A stretch of DNA of 64,000 nt, taken from positions 3,017,001-3,081,000 of the forward strand of contig NZ_JAUSZK010000001.1 in NCBI RefSeq assembly GCF_030817495.1. The letters are read 5' to 3'. Positions within the stretch are counted from its first letter, which is position 1. Every line of letters begins with the position of its first letter. Positions 8,721 through 16,211 of the stretch are shown piece after piece. The stretch is from Streptomyces sp. V3I7. GTDB lineage: Bacteria > Actinomycetota > Actinomycetes > Streptomycetales > Streptomycetaceae. The notes below the pieces were generated by a model that made no database searches, was not told where the DNA came from, and saw nothing but the letters and a program-made list of their open reading frames with translations. Position numbers and translations under genes: made by a program.

Positions 8721-10820
8721 TTGTCCACGCCGTCCGCGCCGTCCGCGCCGTCCGCACCCCTCGACGACCCCCTCGCCCGGGAACGCTCCCACCTCACCCG
8801 GTCCCGGGCCGCGCTGCGCGCCATGCGCGAGGACGCCGAGTCGCTCGACATCCGCGACGTCGCCGCGAACTGGGTGAACGCGCAGGTCCTCGCCCGCCAG
8901 ATCGACGAGCGCATCAAGGCGCTGGCCGACCTCAGCGACACGCCGCTGTTCTTCGGCCGGCTCGACTACCTGCACGCTCCGGGCGCCGACCAGGCGGAGG
9001 GCGCCGAGGGCGAGCGCCCGCGGCCGGAGGCCGCTTATCAAACACTGCACATCGGGCGACGGCACGTGCACGACGTCGAGGGCGACCCGATGGTCATCGA
9101 TTGGCGGGCGCCGGTCTCGCAGCCGTTCTACCGGGCGTCCAAGAAGGACCCGATGGACATCGCGCTGCGCCGCCGCTTCGGCTACACCGGCGGCGACCTC
9201 ACGGCGTACGAGGACGAGCACCTCTCCGACCCCGCCGAGGCCGCGGCCACCAGCAAGCTGCTCCAGCAGGAGATCGAGCGCCCGCGCGTCGGCCCGATGC
9301 GTGACATCGTCGCCACCATCCAGCCCGAGCAGGACGAGATCGTCCGCAGCGGGCTCGGCGGCACAGTGTGTGTGCAGGGCGGCCCCGGCACCGGGAAGAC
9401 CGCCGTCGGCCTGCACCGCGTCGCCTACCTCCTGTACGCCCACCGCGAGCGGCTCGCCCGCACTGGCACCCTGGTGATCGGGCCGAACAAGTCCTTCCTG
9501 CACTACATCGAGCAGGTGCTGCCCGCGCTCGGCGAGCTGACCGTGCGACAGGCCACTGTGGACGACCTGGTCGGCGGGCGGGTGGAGGTGCGCGGCACGG
9601 ACGAGGCGGACGCCGCGACCCTCAAGGGCGACGCGCGGCTGGCGGAGGTCCTCCGACGTGCCGTCTACGCCCACGTGACGATGCCGACCGAGCCGGTCGT
9701 GGTGGTGCGCGGCTCCCGGCGCTGGCGCGTACCGGCGTACGAACTCGAAGGCGCCGTACGGGAGTTGCTGGAGCGCGGCATCCGGTACGGCGCCGCCCGC
9801 GAGGCGCTGCCGCAGCGCGTCGCGCACGCCGTGCTGGTGCAGATGGAGCGGGCCGGCGAGGCGCCGGACGACCGGGTGCAGGACGCCGTCGCCCGCAACA
9901 GCGCGGTGAAGGCGGCGGTCAAGGAGATCTGGCCGGCGGTCGACCCGGCCAAGCTCGTACTGCGGCTGCTGACCGACGCCGACTTCCTCGCCGAGCACGC
10001 GGAGGGGATCCTCACCGGGGAGGAGCAGAAGACGATCCTGTGGGCGAAGCCGGTGCGCAGCGTCAGGTCGGCCAAGTGGTCGCCCGCGGACGCGGTGTTG
10101 ATCGACGAGGCGGCGGACCTCGTGGAGCGGACGCCGTCCCTCGGCCATGTGGTGCTGGACGAGGCGCAGGACCTCTCCCCCATGCAGTACCGCGCCGTCG
10201 GCCGCCGCTGCACGACCGGCAGCGCGACCGTCCTCGGTGACCTGGCGCAGGGCACCACGCCCTGGGCGACCCGTAGTTGGGACGAGGCGCTCACCCACCT
10301 CGGCAAGGCGGACGGCGTGGTGGAGGAGCTGACCGCCGGCTTCCGCGTCCCGACGGACGTCATCACGTACGCCTCCCGCCTCCTGCCCCACATCGCCCCC
10401 GGCCTCACCCCGGTCGCCTCGGTCCGTGAGAACCCGGGTTTCTTCGACCTCCGCCCGATCACAGATACCGCCGAAGTGGTCGCCGCCTGCGAGGAGTTGC
10501 TCCGCAACGAGGGCTCGACGGGTCTCATCGCCGCCGACGCACGGATCCCGGCCCTCGCCGAGGCCCTGACGGCGGCCGGGATCGCGCATCTCGCCCCGGG
10601 CGAGGAGACCACCGCGCGGACCCGGCTGACCCTGGTCCCCGCCTCGCTCGCCAAGGGCCTGGAGTACGACTACGTGGTCCTCGACGAACCGCAGGCGGTG
10701 GTCGACGGCGAACCGGACGAACGCACCGGCCTGCGCCGCCTGTACGTCGCCCTGACCCGAGCCGTCTCGGGCCTGATCGTGACGCACGCGACCGCGCTGC
10801 CGCCGCAGCTCGCGAAGTAG
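8721..10820 (+). CDS. HelD/HelR-like RNA polymerase-associated ATPase
   Basis: The 699-residue protein belongs to the UvrD/Rep-like HelD family, ATPases that enter the RNA polymerase channels and release stalled enzyme or rifamycins. Walker A is 'GGPGTGKT' (about residues 221-228), motif II 'LDEAQDLSP' (about 478-486), motif III 'DLAQGTTPW', and late motifs 'SLAKGLEYDYVVL' and 'LYVALTRAV' close the ATPase. The 200-residue N-terminal coiled region is typical of HelD. The start is TTG 8721 with GCGAGG eight bases upstream. Codons 4-12 are a 9-bp repeat encoding Pro-Ser-Ala. I did not find a rifamycin-associated element upstream, so HelR-type resistance is only possible. Confidence 0.88.
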   Translation: MSTPSAPSAPSAPLDDPLARERSHLTRSRAALRAMREDAESLDIRDVAANWVNAQVLARQIDERIKALADLSDTPLFFGRLDYLHAPGADQAEGAEGERPRPEAAYQTLHIGRRHVHDVEGDPMVIDWRAPVSQPFYRASKKDPMDIALRRRFGYTGGDLTAYEDEHLSDPAEAAATSKLLQQEIERPRVGPMRDIVATIQPEQDEIVRSGLGGTVCVQGGPGTGKTAVGLHRVAYLLYAHRERLARTGTLVIGPNKSFLHYIEQVLPALGELTVRQATVDDLVGGRVEVRGTDEADAATLKGDARLAEVLRRAVYAHVTMPTEPVVVVRGSRRWRVPAYELEGAVRELLERGIRYGAAREALPQRVAHAVLVQMERAGEAPDDRVQDAVARNSAVKAAVKEIWPAVDPAKLVLRLLTDADFLAEHAEGILTGEEQKTILWAKPVRSVRSAKWSPADAVLIDEAADLVERTPSLGHVVLDEAQDLSPMQYRAVGRRCTTGSATVLGDLAQGTTPWATRSWDEALTHLGKADGVVEELTAGFRVPTDVITYASRLLPHIAPGLTPVASVRENPGFFDLRPITDTAEVVAACEELLRNEGSTGLIAADARIPALAEALTAAGIAHLAPGEETTARTRLTLVPASLAKGLEYDYVVLDEPQAVVDGEPDERTGLRRLYVALTRAVSGLIVTHATALPPQLAK

Positions 10821-10856
10821 AAGTAGAAGTAGAAGTAAAAGTAGAAGTAGAAGTAG
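10815..10856. repeat. GAAGTA hexamer repeat (seven units)
   Basis: Seven consecutive 6-base units, six GAAGTA and one AAAGTA, begin at the penultimate codon of the HelD-like gene and run into the intergenic space. The stop TAG (10818-10820) is part of the first units, and each further unit repeats an in-frame TAG. Confidence 0.9.
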
Positions 10857-10879
10857 ACGACTGCGGCGCCGCGGGCACG

Positions 10880-11551
10880 CTAGGCGCCGCAGTCCAGTGT
10901 CGCCCGCCACCGCGCGACGGCCTGCGCGCAGACCGGTCCCGTCCAGCCGTCGGGACGGGCCGCCCCGCCGATGTGGAAGGCCTCGATCCCGCCGGCCCGC
11001 AGCCGCGGCACATGGCCGAGCCGCAGTCCCCCGCCCGCCACGATCCGCTGCTCGTACCCGGGTTCGCCGCCGCGCGCCGCCTCGGCGACCAGCGTGTCGA
11101 TCCCCAGCTCCACGCCGGACGCCGATCCCGCGGTGAGATAGGCGTCCAGGCCGGGCAGTCCGGCCAGTTGCCGTCGCAGGGCGTCGCGGTCGGCGGCCCG
11201 GTCGATCGCGCGGTGGAAGGTCCACCGGCACCCGTCCAGCGCCCCGACGACCCGCTCCACCGCTCCCAGGTCCACCTGGCCGCCGTCGTCCAGGAACCCG
11301 AGCACGAACTGATCGGCGCCCGCCTCCCTCAGCTCGCTCGCCACCCCCACCAGCCGCCCCACGTCCCCCGCCGCGAACCCGTCCCCGAGCCGCAGCATCA
11401 CGCGCAGGTCGATGTCCACGGCCGCCCGGATCGCGGCGACCGTCCGGACCGAGGGACTCAGCCCGTCGGCCGCCATGTCGCGGACGACTTCGAGCCGGTC
11501 CGCGCCTCCGGCCCGCGCGGCGACCGCGTCCTCGGCGTCGAGGGCGATCAC
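10880..11551 (-). CDS. cutC: CutC family protein
   Basis: The 223-residue product matches the CutC TIM-barrel family, once linked to copper tolerance but of uncertain activity. Family features are 'AGGADRLEVV' near the N-terminus, 'WTFHRAIDR', 'LTAGSASGVELGID' and 'IVAGGGLRLGHV'. The annotated start GTG 11551 has no spaced ribosome site, because GGAG abuts it. Residues that usually precede this point (Leu-Glu-Val) are encoded by CTG-GAG-GTG but an in-frame TAG lies four codons further up. The N-terminus may therefore be slightly short or use a non-standard start. Confidence 0.82.
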   Translation of the reverse strand: MIALDAEDAVAARAGGADRLEVVRDMAADGLSPSVRTVAAIRAAVDIDLRVMLRLGDGFAAGDVGRLVGVASELREAGADQFVLGFLDDGGQVDLGAVERVVGALDGCRWTFHRAIDRAADRDALRRQLAGLPGLDAYLTAGSASGVELGIDTLVAEAARGGEPGYEQRIVAGGGLRLGHVPRLRAGGIEAFHIGGAARPDGWTGPVCAQAVARWRATLDCGA

Positions 11552-11644
11552 CTCCAGGAGCGTCTACAGGTCTAGGCCAATTCGCCACCGTACGCCCGTA
11601 CCCACCGCGCCCGCGAGATCGCCTCGCCGCGCGACAATGACCCC

Positions 11645-12307
11645 ATGGCCGACCTCGACACGTTGCGCACCCGCTGGACCCGCGCCCTGGACGGAGCCCG
11701 CGGCTCCGCCGAAGGCCCGGACCCGGCGCCGTACGCCGACCACCTTCTCGACCGCTGGCAGGAGCCGCAGCGGCACTACCACTCGCTCGCGCACCTCACC
11801 GCCGTCCTCGACCACGTCGACGCGCTGGCGGAGTACGCGGACGACCCGGACCTCGTCCGGCTGGCCGCCTGGTTCCACGACGCCGTGTACCTTCCCGAGC
11901 GCTCCGAGAACGAGGAACGCTCCGCCCGCCTCGCCGAACGCGCCCTCACCGAAGCCGGCGTCCCGGCCGGGAAGGTCGCCGAGGTCGCCCGGCTCGTCCG
12001 GCTCACCCGCACCCACGACCCGGCCCCGGACGACCGCAACGGCCAGGTGCTGTGCGACGCCGATCTCGCGATCCTCGCCGCGCCCCCGTCGGCGTACGCG
12101 GCTTACACCGTGGCCGTCCGCGACGAGTACCACTTCGTCCCCAACGACGCCTTCCGCACCGGCCGTTCCGCCGTCCTGCGCGAACTCCTCGATCTCCCCC
12201 GGCTGTTCAGGACGCCGTATGGCGAGGAGAAGTGGGAGGCGACCGCCCGCTACAACATGAACGCCGAACTGGAAATGCTGTCGACCTCCGACGAGCCGTC
12301 CGCATAG
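11645..12307 (+). CDS. HD-domain metal-dependent phosphohydrolase
   Basis: The 220-residue protein is a predicted HD-superfamily hydrolase. Metal-binding residues are visible in 'HYHSLAHL' (about residues 44-51), 'WFHDAVY' (77-83) and 'DADLAILA' (about 138-145). The C-terminal 'KWEATARYNMNAEL' is also typical of this Streptomyces family. Its substrate is not known. GACAAT (11633-11638) lies six bases before ATG 11645, a leaderless arrangement. Its TAG stop is part of the -10 box of the next gene. Confidence 0.8.
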   Translation: MADLDTLRTRWTRALDGARGSAEGPDPAPYADHLLDRWQEPQRHYHSLAHLTAVLDHVDALAEYADDPDLVRLAAWFHDAVYLPERSENEERSARLAERALTEAGVPAGKVAEVARLVRLTRTHDPAPDDRNGQVLCDADLAILAAPPSAYAAYTVAVRDEYHFVPNDAFRTGRSAVLRELLDLPRLFRTPYGEEKWEATARYNMNAELEMLSTSDEPSA

Positions 12308-12317
12308 GGTGCGGGCC

Positions 12318-13415
12318 ATGCGTGCCATGGGCGGGGAACAGGTCGAAGAGGCGGTCGCGGACTGTACGGCGCTGCTGCGCACCGCGGTGGAGCGGGACTG
12401 GCGGGCGGTGAAGGCCGGGCGGCTGGACTGGAGTTGCCGCGAGACGGCCGAACACATCGCGAGCGACCTCATCGCCTACGCCGGCCAGCTCGCCGGGCGC
12501 CCCCAGGACGCCTACGTCCCCTTCGAGATCGCCCTCGACGAGGGCACCGGCAACGCGGGGCTGTTGCACGTGATCGAGACGACCGGCGCCCTGCTGGCCG
12601 CCGCCGTCCGCACCACCCCGCCCCTCGTCCGCGCCTTCCACCCGTACCCCTTCCGCAGCGCGGACCGCACCGGCTTCGCCGCGATGGGCGTCGCCGAGGC
12701 GCTGCTGCACACGCACGACATCGCCGAGGGCCTCGGCCTCTCCTACGCGCCCTCCGACGAGCTCGCCGAGTCCGTGCTCACCCATCTCTTCCCGCACGTC
12801 CGGCCCGGCCCGGCGCCCTGGCCGACCCTGCTGTGGGCCACCGGCCGCGGCGAACTGCCCTCCCGCGCCCCGGTCACCGAGTGGCGCTGGAACAACAACC
12901 TCGTCATCCCGGCCGAGCGCCTCACCCTGGTCGGGGTGCGCCCCGCCGCCGCGCGCGATCTGCGCATCGGCGGCGACGGCGGGTTCGACTGGATCGAGGA
13001 CGGGCCGTACGAGGGCACGCGCGACGCCGCCGGCATGACGGTGAAGGCGTACGAAGAGGGCGTCCACCGCCCCGAGTTCGGGATGTTCGCGCTCGTCCGG
13101 CACGAGGACGGCCGCGCGGTCGGCGGCATGGGCTTCCACTCGGCGCCGGACGAGGACGGCCGCGTCGAGATCGGCTACGACCTCGCCGAGACCGCCCGCG
13201 GCCAGGGCTACGCCACCGAGGGCCTGCGCGCCCTGGCCGACTGGGCGCTGGCGCGAGAGGACGTACGGCAGCTGTTCGCGGTCGTCGAGCGGGCCAACAT
13301 CCCCTCGCAGGCGGTCGTCCTGCGGGCGGGCTTCCGGCAGGTGGGCGCGGGCGAGGAGTTCCTGACGTACGAACTCCAGGGCGGCGGCGACCAGGTCGGC
13401 CAGGGCCTGTCCTAG
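12318..13415 (+). CDS. Fusion of DinB/MDMPI-like domain and GNAT acetyltransferase
   Basis: Of 365 residues, about 1-205 resemble the maleylpyruvate isomerase/DinB four-helix family (His residues in 'ETAEHIASDL' and 'LLHTHDIAEGL'), and about 210-350 form a RimJ/RimL-type GNAT domain with the acetyl-CoA loop region 'ETARGQGYATEGLRALADW'. The two-domain fusion suggests a thiol- or metal-binding module joined to an acyltransferase; the substrate is unknown. TAGGGT at 12305-12310 overlaps the stop of the preceding gene and ends seven bases before ATG 12318, again leaderless. The stop codon lies in a tandem 16-bp duplication. Confidence 0.78.
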   Translation: MRAMGGEQVEEAVADCTALLRTAVERDWRAVKAGRLDWSCRETAEHIASDLIAYAGQLAGRPQDAYVPFEIALDEGTGNAGLLHVIETTGALLAAAVRTTPPLVRAFHPYPFRSADRTGFAAMGVAEALLHTHDIAEGLGLSYAPSDELAESVLTHLFPHVRPGPAPWPTLLWATGRGELPSRAPVTEWRWNNNLVIPAERLTLVGVRPAAARDLRIGGDGGFDWIEDGPYEGTRDAAGMTVKAYEEGVHRPEFGMFALVRHEDGRAVGGMGFHSAPDEDGRVEIGYDLAETARGQGYATEGLRALADWALAREDVRQLFAVVERANIPSQAVVLRAGFRQVGAGEEFLTYELQGGGDQVGQGLS

Positions 13416-13431
13416 CCAGGGCCTGTCCTAG
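13400..13431. repeat. 16-bp tandem duplication carrying both stop codons
   Basis: CCAGGGCCTGTCCTAG occurs twice in direct succession. The plus-strand TAG in copy one ends the GNAT fusion gene, and the minus-strand TAG in copy two ends the DUF4031 gene. Confidence 0.9.
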
Positions 13432-13724
13432 GAGTCGCGGCCCGGCACCATCAGTCCCCGTCGGACCAGTCCCTTGGGGCGGCGCAGACCGGCGCGGCGC
13501 AACAGCCGTACCACCTCGCGGCTGCTGACCTCCACCGCGCCCGCGGCCACCGCGTCGGCGTACCGGCGTGCGGGGATGTCGTAGTGGTCGCGCTCGAAGG
13601 CGCGCCGGGGCACGTCCAAGGCGGCGGCGAACGCGTGCAGTTCGTCGTACGAGACGTCGCTCACGAGGTGCGACCACAGCCGTCCGTGGCCGGGCCAGGA
13701 GGGCGGGTCGATGTACACCGTCAC
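13428..13724 (-). CDS. DUF4031 domain protein
   Basis: The 98-residue protein has the DUF4031 opening 'MTVYIDPPSWPGHGRLWSHL' followed by 'SYDELHAFAAALDVP' and 'HYDIPARRY'. The conserved His and Asp positions suggest a metal site, but no activity is established. The start is GTG 13724 with GTGAGG about eight bases before it. The upstream gene ends seven bases away, so the two are cotranscribed. Confidence 0.82.
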   Translation of the reverse strand: MTVYIDPPSWPGHGRLWSHLVSDVSYDELHAFAAALDVPRRAFERDHYDIPARRYADAVAAGAVEVSSREVVRLLRRAGLRRPKGLVRRGLMVPGRDS

Positions 13725-13731
13725 GAGCGCC

Positions 13732-14127
13732 TCACGAGATCGCGCCCCCGCCCGGGGCGCGGCCCGTGGCCTGCCCCAACTCCCCCACCGGCGCGACCTT
13801 CACGCCCGCCTGGTGGCACACCCAGTGCGGGTCGGGTCCGAGCTCCGGTTCGACCTCCAGCGCGTGCGGGTCTCCGGAGCCGCACACCGGGCACAGCGGC
13901 CAGCGTCCGTACCGGTCGAGCAGCGCGTCCTGCACGTCCTGCGCGACCAGTCCGGCCAGGTACGCCGAACCGTCCGGCCACTGCTCGACCCACCACCGCC
14001 GCTGGACGACGGAGTCCTCGACCAGGGAGACGACGTCCGCCTCGGCGACATCACCCGCCATCAGATCGGCGAGTACGAGGGCGCGCGCGGCGTGCAGTGC
14101 CAGCTCCAGGGGACTTACGGGCTCCAT
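13732..14127 (-). CDS. Conserved hypothetical protein with CxxC
   Basis: The 131-residue protein has an acidic helical first half and a small 'CPVCGSGDPHALEVEPE' segment followed by 'WVCHQAG', which looks like a metal-binding knuckle of Cys and His residues. I do not recognise the family. ATG 14127 is chosen because CACAAT (14134-14139) precedes it by six bases, a leaderless pattern. It is divergent from the RpiR-type regulator and forms a two-gene unit with the DUF4031 gene. Confidence 0.65.
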   Translation of the reverse strand: MEPVSPLELALHAARALVLADLMAGDVAEADVVSLVEDSVVQRRWWVEQWPDGSAYLAGLVAQDVQDALLDRYGRWPLCPVCGSGDPHALEVEPELGPDPHWVCHQAGVKVAPVGELGQATGRAPGGGAIS

Positions 14128-14163
14128 GGTCCCATTGTGCGCGCTCTTGACCCCGGCACCGAG

Positions 14164-14211
14164 CCGAAAATATCTTTCACAGGTGACCCAGGACGTGAAG
14201 GAAATTTTCGG
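14164..14211. promoter_or_regulatory. Inverted-repeat operator over promoter and start of the RpiR-type gene
   Basis: Arms CCGAAAATATCTTTCAC (14164-14180) and GTGAAGGAAATTTTCGG (14195-14211) match at 15 of 17 positions, with a 14-base centre. The left arm contains the -10 box TATCTT (14171-14176), and the centre holds the GTG start. A/T-rich GAAA..TTTC half-sites of this kind suit RpiR/MurR regulators, so this is most likely the autoregulatory operator. Confidence 0.7.
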
Positions 14212-15139
14212 CACCCCGGGCGGTCCGAGCGCCCCGGGCGCCCCCGGCCCCCACAGCACGCCCCCGGCCCCGGCCGCCCTCGCCGCCAAGGTGCGCACGC
14301 TCGCGCCGTCCATGACCCGCTCCATGCAGCGCGTCGCCGAGGCCGTCGCGAAGGACCCGGCGGGCTGCTCCGCCCTGACGGTCACCGGCCTCGCCGAGCT
14401 CACCGGCACCAGCGAGGCCACCGTGGTCCGCACCGCCCGCCTGCTCGGGTACCCCGGCTACCGCGACCTGCGCCTGGCCCTGGCCGGTCTCGCCGCCCAG
14501 CAGCAGTCCGGCCGCGCGCCCGCCCTCACCACCGACATCGCCGTCGACGACCCGATCGCCGACGTGGTCGCCAAGCTCGCCTACGACGAGCAGCAGACCC
14601 TCGCCGACACGGCCGCCGGCCTCGACACCGCGCAGCTCGGCGCGGCCGTCACCGCGCTGACCGGCGCCCGGCGGACCGACGTGTACGGGATCGGGGCCTC
14701 GGGACTGGTCGCCCAGGACCTCACCCAGAAGCTGCTGCGGATAGGCCTGATAGCCCACGCGCACAGCGATCCCCACCTCGCCGTGACGAACGCGGTGCAG
14801 CTGCGGGCGGGCGACGTCGCCATCGCGATCACGCACTCCGGGTCGACCGGCGACGTCATCGAACCGCTCCGGGTCGCCTTCGAGCACGGGGCGACCACCG
14901 TCGCGATCACCGGCCGGCCCGACTCGCCGGTGACGCAGTACGCCGACCACGTGCTGACGACGTCCACCTCCCGCGAGAGCGAGCTGCGGCCCGCCGCGAT
15001 GTCCTCCCGGACGAGTCAGCTGCTCGTGGTGGACTGCCTGTTCATCGGGGTGGCGCAGCGGACGTACGAGTCGGCCGCGCCGGCTTTGGCCGCTTCTTAT
15101 GAAGCCTTGGCACACAGGCACCGGAGTTCGCCGCGATAG
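14183..15139 (+). CDS. murR: MurR/RpiR-family transcriptional regulator with SIS domain
   Basis: The 318-residue protein has an N-terminal RpiR helix-turn-helix domain (about residues 35-110; 'LTGTSEATVVRTARLLGY' is the recognition region) and a C-terminal SIS sugar-phosphate domain (about 150-300; 'DVYGIGASGLVAQDL', 'ITHSGSTGDVIEPL'). The ligand is probably MurNAc-6-phosphate, because murQ and a PTS permease follow. GTG 14183 is preceded by TATCTT with a six-base gap, so the transcript is probably leaderless. The operator covers this start. The gene is divergent from the CxxC hypothetical gene. Confidence 0.85.
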   Translation: MTQDVKEIFGTPGGPSAPGAPGPHSTPPAPAALAAKVRTLAPSMTRSMQRVAEAVAKDPAGCSALTVTGLAELTGTSEATVVRTARLLGYPGYRDLRLALAGLAAQQQSGRAPALTTDIAVDDPIADVVAKLAYDEQQTLADTAAGLDTAQLGAAVTALTGARRTDVYGIGASGLVAQDLTQKLLRIGLIAHAHSDPHLAVTNAVQLRAGDVAIAITHSGSTGDVIEPLRVAFEHGATTVAITGRPDSPVTQYADHVLTTSTSRESELRPAAMSSRTSQLLVVDCLFIGVAQRTYESAAPALAASYEALAHRHRSSPR

Positions 15140-15166
15140 ACCGTAGGGGTAACTGCTGTGTGGATC

Positions 15167-15230
15167 TGCGGGTCCGATGTGGCTGGTCGGGCAGTTCCCC
15201 GCGCCCCTGAGTTGGCTGCACCGACCCGCA
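15167..15230. repeat. Streptomyces intergenic repeat with 'gttccccgcgcccct' core
   Basis: Outer arms TGCGGGTC (15167-15174) and GACCCGCA (15223-15230) are perfect inverted repeats. Between them lies 'gcagttccccgcgcccctga', a core I recall from many intergenic copies in Streptomyces genomes. It sits between murR and murQ and would form a long hairpin in their mRNA. Its role is unknown. Confidence 0.6.
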
Positions 15231-15259
15231 CTTGAATGCCCACCCGAGAGAGCCGCCCC

Positions 15260-16195
15260 ATGACTTCCACGTCCCACCCTCATGGCCTCCGCGCCGAGTT
15301 GGAGTCGCTGACCACCGAGGCGTTCCGGCCCGAGCTCGCCGAGATCGACCGGCTGCCCACCGTCGAGATCGCGCGGCTGATGAACGGCGAGGACACGGGC
15401 GTCCCCGCCGCCGTCGCCGCGCGGCTTCCGCAGATCGCGGCCGCCATCGACGCCGTCGCCGCGCGCATGGCCCGCGGCGGGCGTCTGGTCTACGCGGGCG
15501 CGGGCACCGCGGGCCGGCTCGGTGTGCTGGACGCCTCCGAGTGCCCGCCCACCTTCAACACCGAGCCCGCCCAGGTCGTCGGCCTGATCGCGGGCGGCCC
15601 GCAGGCCCTGGTCACCTCGGTCGAGGGCGCGGAGGACTCCCCGGAGCTGGCCCGGAGGGACCTCGACGGGCTGGGCCTCGACCCCGACGACACGGTGGTC
15701 GGCGTCTCCGCGTCCGGCCGCACCCCCTACGCCGTCGGCGCCGTCGTGCACGCCCGCGCCCTCGGCGCCCTGACGATCGGCCTGTCCTGCAACGAGGGCA
15801 GCGCGCTCGCGGCGGCCGCCGAGCACGGCATCGAGGTGGTCGTCGGACCGGAGCTGCTCACCGGCTCCACCCGTCTGAAGGCCGGGACGGCGCAGAAGCT
15901 GGTGCTCAACATGCTGTCGACGATCACGATGATCCGCCTCGGCAAGACGTACGGGAACCTGATGGTCGACGTGCGCGCCTCGAACGACAAGCTCCGGGCC
16001 CGCTCGCGCCGGATCGTCGCCCTGGCCACCGGCGCGGCGGACGAGGAGATCGAGGCGGCCCTCACCGCGACGGGCGGCGAGGTGAAGAACGCGATCCTGA
16101 TCGTCCTGAGCGGGGTCGACGGCCCGACGGCCGCCCGCCTTCTGGAGGAGAGCGGCGGCCATCTGCGCGCCGCGCTGGCAGCGGCGACCGGCTGA
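15260..16195 (+). CDS. murQ: N-acetylmuramic acid 6-phosphate etherase
   Basis: The 311-residue enzyme splits MurNAc-6-phosphate to GlcNAc-6-phosphate and D-lactate, a step in cell-wall recycling in the cytoplasm. The SIS-fold signatures are 'GRLVYAGAGTAGRLGVLDA', 'VVGVSASGRTPY' and 'GSTRLKAGTAQK', all present in MurQ proteins. ATG 15260 has GAGAG nine bases upstream; an upstream in-frame ATG at 15236 lacks one. It lies 120 bases after murR and 16 bases before the PTS permease gene. GlcNAc-6-P formed here is the substrate of NagA, also in this window. Confidence 0.93.
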   Translation: MTSTSHPHGLRAELESLTTEAFRPELAEIDRLPTVEIARLMNGEDTGVPAAVAARLPQIAAAIDAVAARMARGGRLVYAGAGTAGRLGVLDASECPPTFNTEPAQVVGLIAGGPQALVTSVEGAEDSPELARRDLDGLGLDPDDTVVGVSASGRTPYAVGAVVHARALGALTIGLSCNEGSALAAAAEHGIEVVVGPELLTGSTRLKAGTAQKLVLNMLSTITMIRLGKTYGNLMVDVRASNDKLRARSRRIVALATGAADEEIEAALTATGGEVKNAILIVLSGVDGPTAARLLEESGGHLRAALAAATG

Positions 16196-16211
16196 ACCGC
16201 ACCCTCAGGGG

